From NCBI GenBank assembly GCA_024138025.1, contig JAMXBD010002221.1, forward strand, positions 159,678 through 223,677: a stretch of DNA of 64,000 bases, written 5' to 3'. This document shows, one piece after another, positions 37,006 through 48,198 of this stretch; the first letter of the stretch is position 1; the number at the start of each line of letters is the position of its first letter. The notes under the pieces were generated by a model. The model saw only the letters and a list, made by a program, of their open reading frames with translations, ran no database searches and was not told the origin of the DNA. The translations under genes and the position numbers were made by a program. The DNA comes from Combretum micranthum. Lineage: Eukaryota > Streptophyta > Magnoliopsida > Myrtales > Combretaceae.

Positions 37006-37429
37006 TGTTAGAAATTTTCTATGATTTTCTTTGCCGCAGGATCTTTGAATGAAATTGCAATAATCAATTACAAGTAATTTGATACATACCGTTGTCCATT
37101 GCTTTTGATTTCCAGTCGAAAGAAGAAAATCCGTCACAATCTTTTGTCTTGTTGATTTCTCCTACTCTACCCTTTTTCTTTTAGATTTTTCTTTGATGGT
37201 GTAGAAAATTCTCTAATGGAAAAGATACGTTGTTTTCCTTTTTCTCTAATGGAAAAGATACGTTGTTTTCCTTTTCCTTTTCTGTCTATTATATTTAATT
37301 AGGGAGAGTGGAGGATTTTAAATCCTATGACTTAAAATTACTATTATGCCCAAATGACCATCATATTAGGCCTTTACATTAAGTCATACTCTAAGTCACA
37401 TGGACCACTAATGTTAAAATAATTTAACA
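37006..37429 (-). repeat. Copia 5' LTR (424 bp)
   Basis: It matches the 3' LTR apart from scattered substitutions and small indels. It has two copies of the 33-bp repeat (about 37210-37275). It is bounded by the PBS side at 37006 and TSD ACTTG at 37430. Confidence 0.95.
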
Positions 37430-37434
37430 ACTTG

Positions 37435-39029
37435 TTGTCGAAATTTTTAAAACTCAGATATATCAGCCTTTCTACATAATATATATATATATGTATAGGT
37501 AAAATATAAATAACTTTTCTTTTTTTTTTTCTCCTTATGTAAATTTTATCACTTATTTATGAATCAAGCTTATAGATTATAAATCTTTAAAAGCTTGCTT
37601 GAGGATCCTCGTATGGTTACTATTTTACTATTAATAAAAATAATTATAGAAATTAGTAAAAGTAAAAGGACTGGAGAGAGAACTCACCTTTTTTTTCCTT
37701 CTAATCTTTTTTAGTTTTGTTTTGCCAAAAAAAAAATATATTTTTTAGTTTTGATTATTTTAATATGTTAATGTTACTTTTATTTATTTTTGCTTACTTG
37801 TGTCCAGGGTGAAATAGTCATGTATGAATTTAAAAAGACGTTTTTCTAAGATTTGGTATTCTAAACGTTTATGAAAACCCATCAGATGTTTAAAATGTGC
37901 TGCACTAAGAAAAATAAATAAATAAATAATTAACTCATTAACATATTTGATAGAGCTAACTCTTATACTTGCTCTTTCAATAGATTCCAAAAAAAAAAAA
38001 AAACAAAATTGCCTTTTCTATATTATTAAAAGGAATGATGAGATTTTTACTATTAAACTCAATTAAGGTGTGTATTTATTTATAAACATCCATATGTAGT
38101 TGCAAAATTAGTAATATGCGACTTTAAGACTCTCAAAACAATCTCCCATGATGACATGGTAAGTCCCTTGTTAAAAAACTAAAAATCATTTTGTTATAAG
38201 TCTATAATATTCCAATTAGACATCCTTTTAAAGCATATTTATTTTGTGTTGACAATGATAACAACACATTTAATGTGGTGAGTAGATAATAAGTGTTAAC
38301 TATTCACACAGAGATAAGTTTAAATATATATATTTTATTTACTTTAAATTTATTTCTTTCATTTTTTTTCTTTTCCTTTTTATTTTTTTGAGTAAAATCT
38401 ATCCCGATCTGAAAGGTTGACAAGTCATAAACCTTGAACTAGCCTTAACCCACCAACCTGCCGATTGAATGTGGGGCTATGAAACATTCAGTAGGTCTGA
38501 GCCAATAGGTTAGACCCATAAATGCCGGATTAAACCGGTTTATTGATCTGACCCAACTTATGCCTTTGTTTAAATAGATTCATATTCTAATTACCTACGT
38601 TATTTTAGGTAATTTGAATTGCCAGATGACGTATGTCTATAAGATGCGTGCACGGCTCCGCCAAGCCACATAAGCAATACTACCTGTGTTTTCCTTCACA
38701 ATCGATGAATTTGATGCTTTCTTTTAACTTTTTTTCTATTTATTTATAATTCTATTGAAAGAATTCACGTACAAATGAAAGAAATGAGGATCACGCAAAA
38801 GTATAAGTGAACAGATACAAAATAGCTAAGGTACAAGACTATATTAATATCAATTTGATAAATGTACTTTTTAAATTTTGAAAATAGAACCTATTATATA
38901 ATACTCTAAAACCATTTTTAAACATATACTTTATAAAATCTATAGGTTTAGAACATTTTGTAAGACCATTATATATTTATAATAGAAAAATAAAAGGTAA
39001 ATATAAATATTTTATGGGATAATGTCAGA
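37435..39029. other. AT-rich intergenic DNA
   Basis: No supported gene. It has many A/T homopolymers and a TATATATATATA run near 37480. A GC-richer patch at about 38400-38570 (CCGATTGAATGTGGGGC, GATTAAACCGG) may be an old repeat, but no ends were found. The sequence continues the pre-copia site from 30818. Confidence 0.5.
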
Positions 39030-39310
39030 AATAATACTTGAATTTTAAAAAAAATATACAATTTGATACCTAAACTTTGAAAATGATCAATTTAATATTT
39101 GAACTTTGAAATTAATCAATTTAGTACTTGAAAAACTTTAAAATTGACAAATTTAGTACCTAAAAGAACTTGATAGAGATACTGTTAGGGTGCACAAAAA
39201 GTTTTTTCAAGTACTAAATGTGTCAATTTCAAAGTTTAGATACTAAATTGATCAATTTCAAACTTTAAATACCTAATTATAAAATTTGACAAAGTTTAGG
39301 TACCATTTTT
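39030..39310. repeat. Foldback repeat of 22-28-bp phrases
   Basis: The left half repeats variants of AATTTAGTACTTGAAACTTTGAAA with ATTGATCAATTT. After a centre at about 39180-39205 (GGGTGCACAAAAAG), the right half carries the same phrases inverted (CAAGTACTAAATGTGTCAAT, TTTAGATACTAAATTGATCA). The whole can fold into a long hairpin. Such arrays are common MITE-like debris in plants. The superfamily and TSD were not resolved. Confidence 0.65.
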
Positions 39311-41188
39311 AATATTAACCTATATTTTGCCACTACAATAAATAGAAGAAGGGGATTCCAACATGATTCATCCCATTTAAGAGACAAGTGGTAATTTAGA
39401 AGGCCTTTTAACAACTTGAAATTGATATTGTTTCAATATATCCTATTTATTCATATGGCATGAAGGTACTACCTTCCACAAGTTTAGAAAAAGCAACAGT
39501 ATAAATCTACCTTATATCTTGTAATACCCTATGAATAAAACAAATCAGATTACATAATGAAATTATGCGATATCATAGCCATTAATAAGGCACATCCTCT
39601 ATTTGTACGGACCTTTTAATTAAGAATTTAGTTCCTTTACTTAAAATCTATAACACATAATCTATTACAATAAGATCATAAATGCAATATAATATGAGAC
39701 AAGGGAGGTAAAAAATAAAATTGCACGAATAAGATAAGAGGGAGGCGAAGCAAAAGAAATGTGGAAATGCTTTGGGGGTTTCTTGTAAATGATGAGTTTA
39801 AGTTATAGCCTTTACTTTTTCCTTTTTCTTGCCGCCGCCACCCCCATGGAAGGTGAAATATAATATTGTATTACGTGTATTATTATTAGTAAATAATTTT
39901 ATAGTCTAGGAACCAGATATGTTAAAACCTATAGCAAGTTTACATTAATGTACAAGTTTTAATAGTTGATATAGTGTTTGCGCTGTGTACATATTTGTAC
40001 AAGTTGGTTCTTATCATAAAACTTTCAATACTCAACTAGAAGTATAGAGTATGGCAAGCTTACTTCTTGTGCCTAACTTTAAGGATTTAAAATGATCACA
40101 AATTGTAATCTTAAAATTTAAGATTATAAATCCCTGTTAAATTTTTATATTTTATGCTATTCTTCTAACTTTAATGAATTGATTAGACTCAAGATCACTT
40201 GTTACATAATGTAAATTCAACATGAATATTAGCTGATTTAAATGTTAAGACAGAAACTTGTGGGATTACTATAATTTATAGTTAAACATTTTGATCTAAT
40301 AATTTCAAATGCCTCTTGCTGCGTTCTGTTTGTCTCCAGAGTCACGTAGCGGTGGGTTTGAAGAAAGAATAAAAATTAAACCCCTTCCTTCCTTTTGTTA
40401 CATGTTTCAAGAATTATATCATTGGATTGGGTTTTGGTTATGAGTTTGGTACTAAATGGATTGGGACTCATATTGGCCATCACCTTCCTCTGTCATTTTC
40501 TTATATGATCTTCCATAATTAAGATCATATCTCAAGTTGTTGTCTCACCAGAAAAATAATAATAAAACATAATAAAATGATTAAACAAACACAACCCTTA
40601 TGTTTAGAAAATACGTCTTGATCATGCAGATCCAAGAAACCAATGAAAAGGCCCTTTGAACCCCCACCTTTTATCCTTCTTTAAAGCAAAAACAAAATCA
40701 AACCAAATATGGAGGAGAGTTCCATCTAATTTTCGTATACAAAACTAAAGGTAACCCAACTATACTCCTCCAAAGTGACTAAAACAAATAACAACTTTCT
40801 TCCCATAACCAGGTTTATCGTTACCTTCAAGTATGTTCTCCCAATTTGTATTTTGATTGTTGGTTGGAGTATAGTATTCTCGTGCATTCGTTTTTTTTTT
40901 TAAGTGTAACTTCACTTTATCCTATGCGTAGGCTTCAATATTCATACCCATAATTAGTAGTTTTTCTTTTTGGATACACTTTTTTGGGCATATTTGAGCA
41001 GGACATTAGAGCTTAATGAAAGAAGTAGCAGTGAAATGATGCATCGATATTCTCTTGTTAAGGTGCTATGTGCCATCATCACCACTATGCATTATATGAT
41101 ATAATGAAACTATTCCTCTCCAACATAGTTGTCTGTTTCATGAAATATGAATTGTATCACTGATTATATTGGCTAAAAGAACATCAAT
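39311..41188. other. Intergenic DNA upstream of the kinase gene
   Basis: AT-rich, with no supported coding region, RNA gene or mobile-element ends. A small GC-rich patch CTTGCCGCCGCCACCCCCATGG is at about 39828-39849. The kinase promoter and 5' UTR must lie in the right part, but no TATA box could be chosen with confidence. Confidence 0.45.
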
Positions 41189-43697
41189 ATGCCATTCGGG
41201 TTGGTCACGGGCATCACGGCTTGGAACAAGCGCAGGAGAAGCAAATCCCTGGAGCATCCTGAACAATGTAACAAGTTCTTCATCTTCTTCAACCTGTATA
41301 AACATGATCTTTTTTTAATTTATGAAATGCCTCATACCATTGGTGGCATGCTGATGAATGTAAATTGCTATCAATCAATAACAAATCTCTTTGTTGCCCT
41401 TCCAGGGAATTATAAACCCACTGCAGTTTCACAGCCAGAAGAACAATCTTCTCAGCCGTCTAAAAGGCGCAATGGCACCTCAGTGTTCACCCTCAAGCAA
41501 ATGGAAGAGGCTACAGGCTCATTTCGTGATGACAATTTGATTGGGAAGGGAGGATTCGGCCGCGTTTACAGGGGAATCCTTAGGTCAGGACAGGTGTGTC
41601 CAAATTGTCTCTTGTAAACAGTTCGCAGTTTGGCATGAACCCCAGATTGATGTTTTTCTGCATAACGGCTTCTTAATGTAGATGGTTCCTCAATATTGTA
41701 GCTTATATTTATTGGAGTTTAGTTTTCCTTCATTCTTCTTGTAGACTTATTCCACAATATTCTCTGAACACAGGTTGTAGCAATTAAGAAAATGGAGCTG
41801 CCACCATTTAAAGAAGCTGAAGGAGAACGCGAGTTTCGTGTAGAAGTTGATATCTTGAGCCGACTTGATCACCCCAACTTAGTTACACTGATAGGCTATT
41901 GTGCTGATGGAAAGCATAGGTTTTTGGTCTACGAGTACATGCAGAAAGGGAACCTGCAAGATCACTTAAACAGTAGGTGGTAGCATTATTGTTACTTCTG
42001 CAAAATTTACTAGTATGAAACTCATGCATATCAGTCACTTGCTCTAGGAGTTGGAGAAGCAAAAATGGATTGGAATCTAAGGCTTCAAGTGGCAATAAAT
42101 GCAGCAAAAGGACTTGCCTATCTTCATTCAGGTTCTGCTGTTGGGATCCCAATAGTTCACCGAGATTTTAAATCTACTAACATTCTTCTTACAGACAATT
42201 TCGAAGCAAAGGTGAGCAGGGAAAACTAGTTGATGGGACTTCTTATATACATCTGCTGATGCTGAACTCCCTGTATAGGTCTCAGATTTTGGGCTTGCAA
42301 AGCTGATGCCAGAAGGACGGGAGATTTGTGAGACTGCCAGAATGCTTGGTACCTTTGGCTATTTTGATCCTGAATATACTGCGGTATGCAAGGGCAATTT
42401 TCACAATCTCAAATTATTTTCATATATGTACACTTCTATTTACATTGTCATAATTTGTCTTTGAGCATAAAATTCGTATGAACATACAGTGAGCAGGGTC
42501 TCCAACATAAGATATAACTAGCAGCAACATACAGATGCCTTTGCTTAATATCTATGAAGGCATATGAAGTGTGTTAATTGATGTGACTTCTCTATTATAG
42601 CATTAACTGCTAACAAACTAAGGTTATTGTGAAGATCCAATCCAATTTCAAAAGAAAGCATTTCAAAGATTCTGCTATGTCGTTAAACATAAAATTCCTA
42701 CAGGCATAGATTAAATTACACGAATAAAACTAAGACATGATCATATATAGAAGCACACATGTGTGCAAAGTCAAGCAAATATGCTAAGTAAATATATGCA
42801 TATGCACATCATATAGTTAGGCTTTCTCCAAAGCATATAAATCATTCAAAAAGACCTTGCGCCAACTATTTTCAGATGCAATATGAATTTGAACCCAAGG
42901 AAGGGCCATGGTTAGGGACACTGCAATTATTATATTGACACCAAGGTCTTAACCACTACGCCACTGCATTAAGTCCTCATATTTTTAATCTTCATTTACA
43001 AGTAAAAAACTAGAAATTGATTCCAGCTAGGGAGTGATAAGCATAGATATCTAGAGAAGAAAAAGGTTTCATTTTAAAAGGAAATAGGATTCTTTCTTTG
43101 TTTTACCAGCATATCTTTCAGAAACTTATTGAATTGGTAGGAAAACCAGTTAGTAAGACTGAACAAAATTTTAATTGGACAATGCCCAAGCAACTGATAT
43201 GGTCAACTGTTTTGATGGCAACAGACAGGAAAACTCACCTTACAGAGTGATGTTTATGCATTTGGTGTGGTACTTCTTGAACTTTTGACTGGACGAAGGG
43301 CGGTTGAAATAAATCAGGGACCAAATGACCAAAACCTAGTTTTACAGGTACAAGGAATCAACAAGCTTTTATGACATTTTTTTTTTTCAATTTTTATTTG
43401 GTCCTTGTTAAGTGGCATCAGAAGGCATATGCATATGCTTTTTTTTCCCCCCCTCCTTAGGTAAGAAATATATTGAACAACAAGAAGAAATTACGTAAAG
43501 TGCTTGATCCAGAAATGAAACAGAGTTCATACACACTAGAGTCAGTTTCAATGTTCGCAAACCTAGCATCAAGATGCGTGCGTCCAGAAAGTAGTGAGAG
43601 GCCTTCAATGTTAGAATGTCTAAAGGAACTTCAACTGATATCATTCATCAATTCAAAAGGTGTAGGCATGTCTATGAACTCTCTTTGGATGTTCTAG
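41189..43697 (+). CDS. PBL28: Receptor-like cytoplasmic kinase, PBL28-type (7 exons)
   Basis: Predicted exons are 41189-41267, 41406-41593, 41774-41972, 42048-42211, 42279-42383, 43225-43347 and 43461-43697, all with GT-AG introns. They sum to 1095 nt, or 364 residues, with no internal stop. This serine/threonine kinase of family RLCK VII phosphorylates proteins in signalling at the cytoplasmic face. Visible motifs are glycine loop GKGGFGRVY, catalytic Lys in [10 protein letters not shown], Glu in [13 protein letters not shown] as [13 protein letters not shown] (an RD kinase), DFG as [13 protein letters not shown], and activation segment [12 protein letters not shown]. The N-terminus [19 protein letters not shown] matches the PBL28 type. 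It lacks Gly at position 2, so N-myristoylation is not expected. The length is close to Arabidopsis PBL28 (At1g24030, from memory). Intron 5 is 841 bp and holds a SINE-like insert. The gene looks intact. Confidence 0.93.
42870..42975 (-). mobile_element. tRNA-derived SINE-like remnant in kinase intron 5
   Basis: On the minus strand TGGCGTAGTGG (42963-42953) fits the RNA polymerase III A box, and GGGTTCAAATTC (42896-42885) fits the B box. They are about 60-70 nt apart, within the range of tRNA-derived SINE heads. The 3' tail and TSD were not found. The match is short and unverified. Confidence 0.45.
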
Positions 43698-44914
43698 AAA
43701 TTCAGGCAGTTTGTTTCAGCAAGGAAAGAATAAGATCTTCTGTTGCTTTATGGGAAGCAGGAAAGATGCATTTACCTTCTCATACCTTGGAATTCAAGAA
43801 ATGAGCGGGTTTAAAGGAGACGGATACATCAAGAAGTAATTTTCCATCTCCTTTTTTGATTTGATTTCCCTCTCTCCCCTTCCTGTGAGCATATGATTTC
43901 CTGTAAGAAAAAGGTCAAGGATGTTTTCTTGCATGTAATTAGCATCTGTCAGGAGAGCAAGAGTACAGATTAGGAAAAAAAAAATTGTCAACAATCCTGT
44001 TTCCCTCAGGGCGATAATGTTTGGAAACATTCTTTAGCGATCAACTCAAGATCGCTGGTAAGTTTAGAAACCATATGTTATTTGAGTCTGTCTCTGCTTA
44101 AAACTTTACTTTAACTAGATTCCTCATACTATGTACGTCCCAATTAAGTCTTTCTTATGGTCAGAAGGGGAAAACTTTGTTCTTTAACAACACTATTCTA
44201 CTCATTAACAACAAGGTGATGGATTTATATAAATTTGTTGCTTTACAGCACTGTTTTAATCATTATCAACAAGATCATAGATTTGTCCAAATAAAACCAA
44301 GTACCATGAGTTTGCAGATTTCAAAAGAGCAAATTCCTCTAAACTATTATCTACAAAGCGAGAAATTTAGAAAAGAAATGTCAGAAGCAGAAGATAGGCA
44401 AGTAAGAAGCAATAGATGGATCGAAACATTGAGTTCATAACTTGCATCTGCAACATTTATTCTAAAACCAAATAAAGGAGAATGAAACATTTGGTATGCA
44501 TAAATAGCAGCTCCACTGTTAAGCATTGGATTCCAGTAAGGCAAGTGTTGCGACTTGGGACTTTCTGCATCAATAATGCAATTTAAATGTTCAAAATAAA
44601 AAGATAATCTGTTTAATTTCATTTTAGTGCACAGAAAACTCAGATTATGATTCTAAAGTACATGAACAAGCAACAAGAATCAAAACATGGAATAAGATCC
44701 AGCCACTCCATGTGAGTAGATATAAAAAGTGAAAATTTGAATAGAAGACTCTTACAAGATGAGCAGTATTACATTGTAAGTAATGTACAATGGGAACTGG
44801 CAGGTTTGTTAGTGACAACAGACATAGAACTTACAAGTCTGCATAGAGGAAGGGTAAAATATGATCGCCATGTGTACCTCAAACTCAAAGATATTACAAC
44901 CTTATAATCAGTTA
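43698..44914. other. Convergent intergenic region between the kinase and GNAT genes
   Basis: It contains the 3' UTRs of two convergent genes and no supported coding region. The short open frames present lack recognisable motifs and are probably chance. Confidence 0.55.
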
Positions 44915-46503
44915 TCATACTTGCTCGTCGTCCTCAGATCCAGACTTATCCATTTCTGAAGAACTGCCTATGGCTGGAAGTTCCTTTGACATCAAATGTT
45001 TGCGTCTCTGCAGCAATAGCAGGACGAAAATGCTATCTGTCTGAACAACTTTGTAACCAGCTCTAATATACATTTGAATGGAGCTTCATCAATCATTCGG
45101 CAATGCAGGTACACCTCTTTAGATGCACACATACGTCCAATTAATTCCTCACAAGCCCTCAAAAGATGCCAACCGATGCCCCTTCTGAAATCCCAACCAA
45201 CCAATACTTAAATTAACAGGCAGTCCATATGTCAGGCACATTATGGTTTGAATCTAGACAGCCATCCATTGCACAGATAACAGAAAACAAATTTAAAGAA
45301 GTAAGCTTGCAACCAAAGTTAAACAATTGAAAATGCCATGCTATATAACTCAAATAACATCATGCAGTTTCAGCCGTAAACTACTTCTAAACCACTTCTT
45401 AGTTTCTCCAAAATCTGACGAATTAGCAATCCTAAACACTAAAAGAATGACTTGATGAAATCACAGACTCGAAATTATGAACGTAAATGACATGAGTATA
45501 GAATAAAGAAATCGCATTTTTAAGTTTAATTAACATTTTCATTTTTTTCAATATCAAGCCTGAAATGATTCCAATAACAAAATTTAGCATGAATCGCCAC
45601 CCCTAATATGTAGGCCAGTCCAAAGCTTCTATAGAGATTGCATACCCAAAGCTTAAAAGCAAGCAATTCATCTTCATGTATGCAATGCACGGAGTAGTTG
45701 ATCATCAGTTTCCGCGAATAAAGATGAGGAAACACCAAACTTTTTTACTATTCCAAAACCATAAAGCAACGAGCAGCACTAGTTTGTTACCTCCTAAGTC
45801 CGTCCTTGACAGTCATATTGCAAATATAAGGAGAATTTCTAGGAGGAGTTGGTGTAGGAGGACTGGCACTAGACCCCTTTTTATTAAAACACACTTCCAC
45901 AGTCCCAGCCAATACAACGTCTTCTTCTTCTTCTTCTTCTTCTTCTTCTTCTTCTTCTACATTTTCAGAGGTCATTTTGACTTCTTTGTCTTCCACATAG
46001 AATCCAACAAGTGTAACAGCATCAGGCAAAGCACTTCTTCTCTCTACCATGTACTGCTTCACCAAGAACCTCAACAAAGTGACATACCCACTAGGCAATA
46101 ACATAGAATCAGCAAATGAATCAGAGAGTAGATTCACAGTTTCATCCATTTCTTCAGTTCTCATTACTCTAACCAACAAAGACCCTTTTTTAACTTCATG
46201 GTAATAAGTAAAGTTCTCGAGGAATTTAAGGTTTTCGTACTCTTGGTTGGTTAGGAACTTGCCTGCTTTAAAAGGGTCAGTAAGGAATGAAGGGGAAGAT
46301 GGCGTTTGTGTACTTGTGGAGTCTGGAGAAGAAAAGAAGGATTTTGTGGTGAGAAAGTGAGAGTTCCGGAGAGTGAAGAGTGGATGTCTGGGATTGGGGG
46401 ATGGGAGAGAGAAGGGAAGTGTTTGGTGATGCTTGAAGTGAAGGTGCTGGTGGTATTGGTTGTAGTAGTCTACGGGAAAAGACGGTGACAGGATCGCAGC
46501 CAT
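44915..46503 (-). CDS. GNAT5: Plastid-type GNAT N-acetyltransferase (GNAT5-like), frameshifted near its end
   Basis: Exon 1 is 46503-45791 and exon 2 starts at 45184, with a GT-AG intron (45790-45185) that splits LRR/RGIGWHL. GNAT enzymes move acetyl from acetyl-CoA to protein N-termini or lysines. The first 55 or so residues (MAAILSPSF ... TTKSFFSS) are Ser/Thr/His-rich with few acids, like a chloroplast transit peptide. The acetyl-CoA loop RRRGIGWHLL and YLHCRMIDEAPF are clear. After EAPF (about 45075) the read frame gives unrelated residues and stops at 44992 (301 residues). The conserved end (MYIRAGYKVVQTDS ... LQRRKHLM) is one base out of frame and would stop at 44917-44915 (about 327 residues). 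It could be a real 1-nt deletion or a sequence error. A run of about 13 Glu lies in exon 1. It is convergent with the kinase. By memory, Arabidopsis GNAT5 is At1g24040. Confidence 0.88.
45921..45958 (-). repeat. GAA microsatellite coding for poly-Glu
   Basis: (CTT)n on the plus strand, GAA codons on the coding strand, gives a run of about 13 Glu in the GNAT protein just before DVVLAGTVEVCF. It lies in a loop-like spacer between blocks of the acetyltransferase fold. Repeat length probably varies between individuals. Confidence 0.9.
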
Positions 46504-47648
46504 AGATGAGAGTTTTTGGAGCAAGCTCCGCTGTTTCTATTACAGTTGATGTTTTAATATTCTTCTACTTTATCTTAAATCCCAATCGACCGGTGAATTC
46601 GACGGTTTATTGCTTACACATTTTAACGGCAAGAAAGAGGAAGTTGTGCATGTTTTGCGGGTTTCAGATGGTGCATTAGTTTTTAGTTATTGGGTTAAAA
46701 TCGGCTGCTAGAAGACTTCCGAGGGACAAAGAAAAATATAATTCATATTAAAATATAATTACAAAAATTTCACTAAGACGAAACTAGTCCCATATCTGGA
46801 AATCTTGAACCTCATCTAAGACATCTATTGACGAGACTTATATCTAAGTGTTCTTGTCTCTTTAAAAGATGAGCGTAGTAGATGTAACTTCCTAAACTAA
46901 GCACGTTAATAGCCCATCACGTATCCCGCTGGAGATGGACAGCCTAAGGCTCATATTCTAATAAACCACAATTTAAAACAAAATATAACTTCAATTTTTC
47001 ACATTGAAGGAGAACTTCTAAAACATTATATCATACATGTAAACTTCTAATAGCTCGATTGAATAAACAAAGCATTAACTTAAATTAAACATAAAACACT
47101 CGAACCAAAGTCTTAAAACATCATCATAAAAAACTGATATGTAGACTCTCGAAGTTTGCAACTCTAGCTATGTCAAGTCTAATCATCTAGTAATCAACTT
47201 GAAAGTCGGCTCCACTATCATCGTTCTTATAGTCCGTATATAGATCATTACCCAATAGATCAAACACTATAGGATCTTCACTTGATCCTGAAAAATAAAA
47301 ATGAATGCAATGTAATGTAATGCAATGCAATGCCTAGCACGTCAAACCACAACCACATGCGCGTGAGCAAACAACATGTTAATTCACATGCAACATGATA
47401 ATACACACAACAACCATAATTTAATCATCTTTTGATTATCTAGGTAATCAACACAATTTAAAACCATTTGCAGCTAACCATAAACCCAGAGTGACTCATA
47501 ACTCTATAAAAAACAATACATATATATATACTTACATATATTTTTTGTGTTAGGTACTTCACACATACATTGGGTATCATACTCGTACCACTCTTAGATC
47601 ACCGGAATCATCTCTATATGCAACCCCACTTGGGACAATGACACACAC
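46504..47648. other. GNAT 5' flank and unassigned repeat-like sequence
   Basis: The first 250 bp should hold the GNAT promoter and 5' UTR. From about 46730 to 47648 the minus-strand reading (GTTTGCTCACGCGCATGTGG, TTTTTCAGGATCAAGTGAAG, GGCTGTCCATCTCCAGCGGG) has the texture of the 3' part of a plant gypsy LTR, but no ends were found. LTR H begins at 47649 after CACAC. Confidence 0.4.
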
Positions 47649-48198
47649 TGTAAACCCCTAGATTTTCTAATAGTCTTACGAATAAACCCTAGCGCTAGAA
47701 GTCAAACCGAAACCCTAAAATCTACAAAGGTCAACAGCAAGTCCTAGTGATCTAGATTCGGCAAGACCGCGCTAAAACCCTAAAACAATGAAAATGAGAT
47801 AACCTTAGATTATAAATCATGAAAATGTCATGTAACTTAAAAAGATTAGATTTGCCAAAAATTCGTCTATTTTGAACTTGAATGGGATCAATTTTTTAAT
47901 TAGGGCATCAATACGCAAAACGAGAAAAATATTCCAACAATCAATTTAGACTTGTAACATGGTAAGAAATTGTAAAAATATCATATACAATTTTTACAGC
48001 TTTTGAAAACGTTAGATATAGCCCGATTACACTATTTTTATTACTACCGATAATTTAGTTGTCTTGTTTACTATTCAATTACTATTCGTTAATATTCCTC
48101 CATCTCTACTTTTGCTTACTACATATTATTACAACTTTACACACCTATTTCTTACATTTTCTTTTCCAATACTACTTTTCACATAACTTACCTTACAC
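47649..48198 (+). mobile_element. LTR H, fragment 1 (plus strand)
   Basis: It begins TGTAAACCCCTAGATTTTC at 47649 and matches LTR E at its start (GAAGTCAAACCGAAACCC, GATTCGGCAA). LTR H is the host of the right-hand nest. Its pieces are 47649-48198, 49058-50581, 57728-58579, 61980-62195 and 63049-63519, about 3.6 kb together, with the 3' end beyond the window. This piece ends in CCTTACAC, the left TSD of the hAT element. Confidence 0.87.

Larger units (their letters stand above)
30819..37429 (-). mobile_element. Complete Ty1/copia LTR retrotransposon (minus strand)
   Basis: This 6611-bp element has LTRs at 37006-37429 (5') and 30819-31270 (3'). The LTRs begin TGTTAAATTATT and end TCTAACA in element orientation. 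The perfect TSD is ACTTG (30814-30818 and 37430-37434). A PBS follows the 5' LTR and a PPT precedes the 3' LTR. Domain order is gag, zinc knuckle, protease, integrase, reverse transcriptase, RNase H, which is the copia order. The two LTRs are similar by eye but differ by several SNPs and by one 33-bp repeat unit, so it inserted fairly recently. Frameshifts at about 35668, 34565, 34445 and 32350, and a stop near 32230, make it non-autonomous now. Confidence 0.97.

Noticed and set aside
36417..37011. Open frames of 70-123 residues in the copia leader, both strands
   Set aside because: They overlap each other, consist of repeated Phe/Ser/Arg-rich phrases from TTTTC repeats, and overlap the leader and PBS.
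41883..42152. Minus-strand open frame of 89 residues over the kinase
   Set aside because: It is antisense to well-supported kinase exons and an intron and has no motif of its own.
44177..44622. Open frames of about 90 residues on both strands between the two genes
   Set aside because: They have no recognisable motif, no splice context and a mutually overlapping layout. Chance is the simplest explanation.
45526..45738. Additional GNAT exon in the 606-bp intron
   Set aside because: A 70-residue minus-strand frame exists there, but direct joining of 45791 to 45184 restores the expected LRRRGIGWHL with proper GT-AG sites, so no extra exon is needed.
45676..46101. Plus-strand open frame with a poly-Phe run
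   Set aside because: It is the shadow of the GNAT exon. The Phe run is the complement of the GAA repeat.
46503..46524. GNAT start upstream of 46503
   Set aside because: The upstream extension begins at TTG, not ATG. ATG at 46503 begins a plausible transit peptide.
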